Assembly (NCBI GenBank): GCA_964428205.1
Contig: CAYRXE010000049.1
Location: 1 to 6,534, forward strand
Reading direction: 5' to 3'
From: CAYRXE01 sp964428205
GTDB lineage: Bacteria > Patescibacteriota > Gracilibacteria > Peribacterales > Peribacteraceae
Length of the DNA: 6,534 nt
Shown here: positions 4,001-6,534 of the stretch, one piece after another
How positions within the stretch are numbered: position 1 is the stretch's first letter
Layout: each line of letters begins with the position of its first letter
Notes under the pieces: model-generated
What the model was told of the DNA's origin: nothing
Seen by the model: only the letters and a program-made list of their open reading frames with translations
Databases searched by the model: none
Position numbers and translations under genes: made by a program

Positions 4001-6534
4001 ATGTCTTCTCTGCTCCGCAAGAATTTTTCCGAGACGCAGAAAAAACGCTCGCTGTTACAGCGTATGGCGGTGGTGCACGGTGTCTATTTGGTTTTGCTCT
4101 TGATCATCCTTGCACGCCTCATGGAATTGCAGGTGGTGCGTGGAAATGAATTCAAAGAGGCTGCCGCTCTGCGTCATGAGCGTCATGTGCGTGTAAAGGC
4201 CAAGCGCGGTGAGATCCTTGGCATGAGCAGCAAGACGGGAGAGAAAAATATCTTCGCCACCAACACCACGCTCGACATGGTCTACGTCGACCCGGCTATC
4301 GCGAACCCCATGGATCGTTCGAGCGATGCCACTCTCGTTGCAGAAACACTCGCTGACGTGCTCATTACGCCAACACTGCATCAGCAATGTACGGAAGGAG
4401 ATGAAATTTGTCCGCGCGAAATCATCCCCTTTTACCAGGCAGCGTTTGATCCCATCACGCAGAAAAAAATTCTTGATGCAGCGCAACTCCTCGAACCCAC
4501 GAACCCGGATGATCTTCCGCCAAGTCTCCTCAAACTCCCTGACCTCGCCGAAGCACGAAGGCTCTTTGCACGATACATCGAACAGAAGATCAGCGAGAAG
4601 CGCGTGACGTACGTGCCGCTCATGTACGGCGCCACGAAAGTACAAATGGCAGAGGTCTCTGCCCTCGCAATCCCTGGAGTAACGGTGATTGTCGATAAAA
4701 ACCTCATCTACGCAAACCCCGAAGAGATCCAGCAGAACTCGGTTGGCAGTTACGCGCGTTCGCTTGCCAAAGCCCTAAAACTCGATGCTGGAGATACCGA
4801 GGAGCTGCTGCGCTCTCGTACACTCCGCTACGTGCCGATCATGCACAAGCTCCCACCTGCCACGAGCTTGAAGATCAAAGAGGCGCAGCTGCAGTCGCTA
4901 CGAGATACCATCGCAAAGGCACCCAAGAACAAAAACGGAACGTCGCCCAAGTATCTCGAGTATCCCCTGCGCAGCATCGCTCTTCTCCCCGAGCAGTGGC
5001 GTTACTATCCAGACACGACCATTGCGTCGCACATCATCGGATTCGTGAACACGAAGCAAGAGCCGCAGTATGGTGTTGAGCGCACCTTCCATCCCCTCCT
5101 TCGTGGAGTGGACGGTTCCATCAGTACGATCAGCGACCTGCAAGGCGGACAAATTTTCACGAGTGATCAGCGCATCGTGGATCCCAAGGATGGCGACAGC
5201 ATCGTGCTGACGATTGATCGCACCGTGCAAAAAAAATTGGAAGAGCTCATGTCGCTCGCGATAGAAAAGTACGACGCGCAGAGCGGACAAGCACTTGTGA
5301 TGGATCCGTTTACCGGTCGCATGATTGCGGTGGTGAACGTGCCGCTTTTCGACAGCAATAACTACGCCGATGTGTTCGAAAAAGAAGCACTCACACTCAA
5401 CGAGACCGAAGAGAAACGAATCGTCGTCGAAATCTACCACCCCGATACCCATATTCGCGTGGTTCGCGCCTTCCGTGATGACGTGTTTACGGCCTCGGGA
5501 CGCAATATTTTGACGGATAAAACCCGCGAAACCCTTACCGAATTGGAGCGCTTGTACGACCTTAAAACCCTCTCGCGCTACTACTGGTACATCGGCGAAA
5601 AATCCACCGTGCGTCGTGAGCTCTTCCCCACCGACGAACCACACGTGTGGCTTGGCTACAAAAATGAAATCGGTGTGGGTGCGTACCTCAATCGTGCGGT
5701 GCAAGAAATCTGGGAGCCGGGAAGTGTCATGAAGCCGATCACCATGGCCATTGCCATCGACCAAGGTGAAGTGGAGCCGGGAGATATCTACAAGGACGAA
5801 GGCCCCGTGAAGGTCGACGAGTACACCATCAAGAACGCCCTCCTTCGCTACTACGGCAACGTGAGCATGACGGATTGCATGGAGTTCTCCATCAACACCT
5901 GCATGACGTCCATCAGCTTTAAACTGGGACCAAAGCTTCTGCACCACTCTCTCGAGCTCTTCGGCTTCGGTCGTATTACGGGTGTGGAGATGGAAAACGA
6001 ACTCACCGGAGAAATGCGTCCATGGCGCGAGTGGTCACGCTCGCTCCTCGCAACCACGTCTTTCGGACAAGGTATTTCGGCCACTCCCATGCAGATGATG
6101 GCTGCGTGGGGAGCTCTCGCAAACGGCGGGACACTCCTGCGTCCGACCATCGTCGATAGCATTTTGCACGGAGACGGATCGATCGAAAAAACGTCACCGA
6201 AGGTGGTGGAGCAAGTGCTCAGCAAACGCGCCTCCGAGACGATCTCGGGCATTCTCGTGCAATCCGTACAGTACGGCTTTGCCAAAGCCGGAGGAGTAAA
6301 GGGATATCGCCTCGCCGGCAAAACAGGAACGAGTCAGATCGCCAGTCCCTCGGGTCGCGGGTACGAATCTGGTTCCGGTAGCACGGTTGCCACATACATG
6401 GGCTACGGCCCCATCGACCGTCCGAAGTTCGTGATTCTGGTAAAAATCGATCGACCGAAGAACACCGTGTACGGTGTCGAAGCTGCTGCTCCGGTGTTTC
6501 GTGACATCGCGAAATTCCTCTTGGAGTATTACGG
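4001..6534 (+). CDS. Class B penicillin-binding protein (FtsI/PBP2-like transpeptidase), 3' end beyond window
   Basis: 844 codons are visible and no stop is reached. This is a membrane-anchored peptidoglycan DD-transpeptidase that cross-links stem peptides outside the membrane. A basic N-terminus precedes one transmembrane anchor (about 22-41); the Arg-Gly-Glu-Ile pedestal motif is at 69-72. The active site is complete: Glu-Pro-Gly-Ser-Val-Met-Lys with Ser575 and Lys578, Ser-Ile-Asn at 630-632, and Lys-Thr-Gly-Thr at 774-777. The spacing between these motifs is near that of FtsI, but the serine lies roughly 270 residues later than in E. coli FtsI. The extra length is in the pedestal (an apparent duplication, about 91-297) and in an insert at about 456-561. 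There is no Shine-Dalgarno site. The ATG at 4001 gives a standard N-terminus; an in-frame GTG at 3977 is less likely. FtsI versus MrdA cannot be settled without neighbours. Confidence 0.93.
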   Translation, partial: MSSLLRKNFSETQKKRSLLQRMAVVHGVYLVLLLIILARLMELQVVRGNEFKEAAALRHERHVRVKAKRGEILGMSSKTGEKNIFATNTTLDMVYVDPAIANPMDRSSDATLVAETLADVLITPTLHQQCTEGDEICPREIIPFYQAAFDPITQKKILDAAQLLEPTNPDDLPPSLLKLPDLAEARRLFARYIEQKISEKRVTYVPLMYGATKVQMAEVSALAIPGVTVIVDKNLIYANPEEIQQNSVGSYARSLAKALKLDAGDTEELLRSRTLRYVPIMHKLPPATSLKIKEAQLQSLRDTIAKAPKNKNGTSPKYLEYPLRSIALLPEQWRYYPDTTIASHIIGFVNTKQEPQYGVERTFHPLLRGVDGSISTISDLQGGQIFTSDQRIVDPKDGDSIVLTIDRTVQKKLEELMSLAIEKYDAQSGQALVMDPFTGRMIAVVNVPLFDSNNYADVFEKEALTLNETEEKRIVVEIYHPDTHIRVVRAFRDDVFTASGRNILTDKTRETLTELERLYDLKTLSRYYWYIGEKSTVRRELFPTDEPHVWLGYKNEIGVGAYLNRAVQEIWEPGSVMKPITMAIAIDQGEVEPGDIYKDEGPVKVDEYTIKNALLRYYGNVSMTDCMEFSINTCMTSISFKLGPKLLHHSLELFGFGRITGVEMENELTGEMRPWREWSRSLLATTSFGQGISATPMQMMAAWGALANGGTLLRPTIVDSILHGDGSIEKTSPKVVEQVLSKRASETISGILVQSVQYGFAKAGGVKGYRLAGKTGTSQIASPSGRGYESGSGSTVATYMGYGPIDRPKFVILVKIDRPKNTVYGVEAAAPVFRDIAKFLLEYY

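Noticed and set aside
4898..5947. 349-codon open frame antisense to the PBP gene
   Set aside because: The + strand frame has all three transpeptidase motifs in correct order. The antisense frame is a shadow produced by codon bias and has no recognisable domain.

Overview
The window looks like a chromosomal piece from a bacterium, most likely a member of the Patescibacteria (CPR), possibly a Peregrinibacteria/Peribacteria-type lineage. The reasons are moderate GC, a free-standing four-helix-bundle (S23-type) gene, a compact GspE/PulE-type ATPase, a membrane-anchored FecR/Ig-like protein, weak or absent Shine-Dalgarno sites, and a class B penicillin-binding protein (PBP) with large lineage-type insertions. 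The taxonomic guess is inference from gene style only. TGA, TAA and TAG all end genes here, so the standard bacterial code fits.

Layout: 1-230 is a leader region with a promoter-like site. A small secreted protein of unknown function follows (231-716, +) and ends in a strong rho-independent terminator (741-774). That terminator abuts a convergent leftward block of three genes on the minus strand, in transcription order: a GspE/PilB-type secretion or pilus ATPase (3858-2758), a four-helix-bundle protein (2638-2285), and a single-pass membrane protein with a FecR domain and Ig-like domains (2182-773). The last gene is interrupted by a 100-N assembly gap (1064-1163). Divergent from the ATPase gene, a class B PBP (FtsI/PBP2-like) starts at 4001 and runs off the right edge after 844 codons.

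The most notable structures are these. (1) The four-helix-bundle gene is enclosed by inverted repeats, each arm made of about four copies of a 9-base unit close to GGGAWTGAG. The layout recalls the intervening sequences that carry this family in 23S rRNA, but here it sits between protein genes. (2) The ATPase gene has a perfect extended -10 (TGGTATAAT) only 6 bases before its ATG, so its mRNA is predicted to be leaderless. (3) The PBP appears to carry a tandem duplication in its N-terminal pedestal and an insertion of roughly 95 residues just before the catalytic serine.

Functionally the window is cell-envelope oriented (peptidoglycan cross-linking, pilus/secretion motor, surface-anchored proteins). 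No direct pathway link between the genes is visible beyond that. No rRNA, tRNA, CRISPR array or classical transposase was seen.
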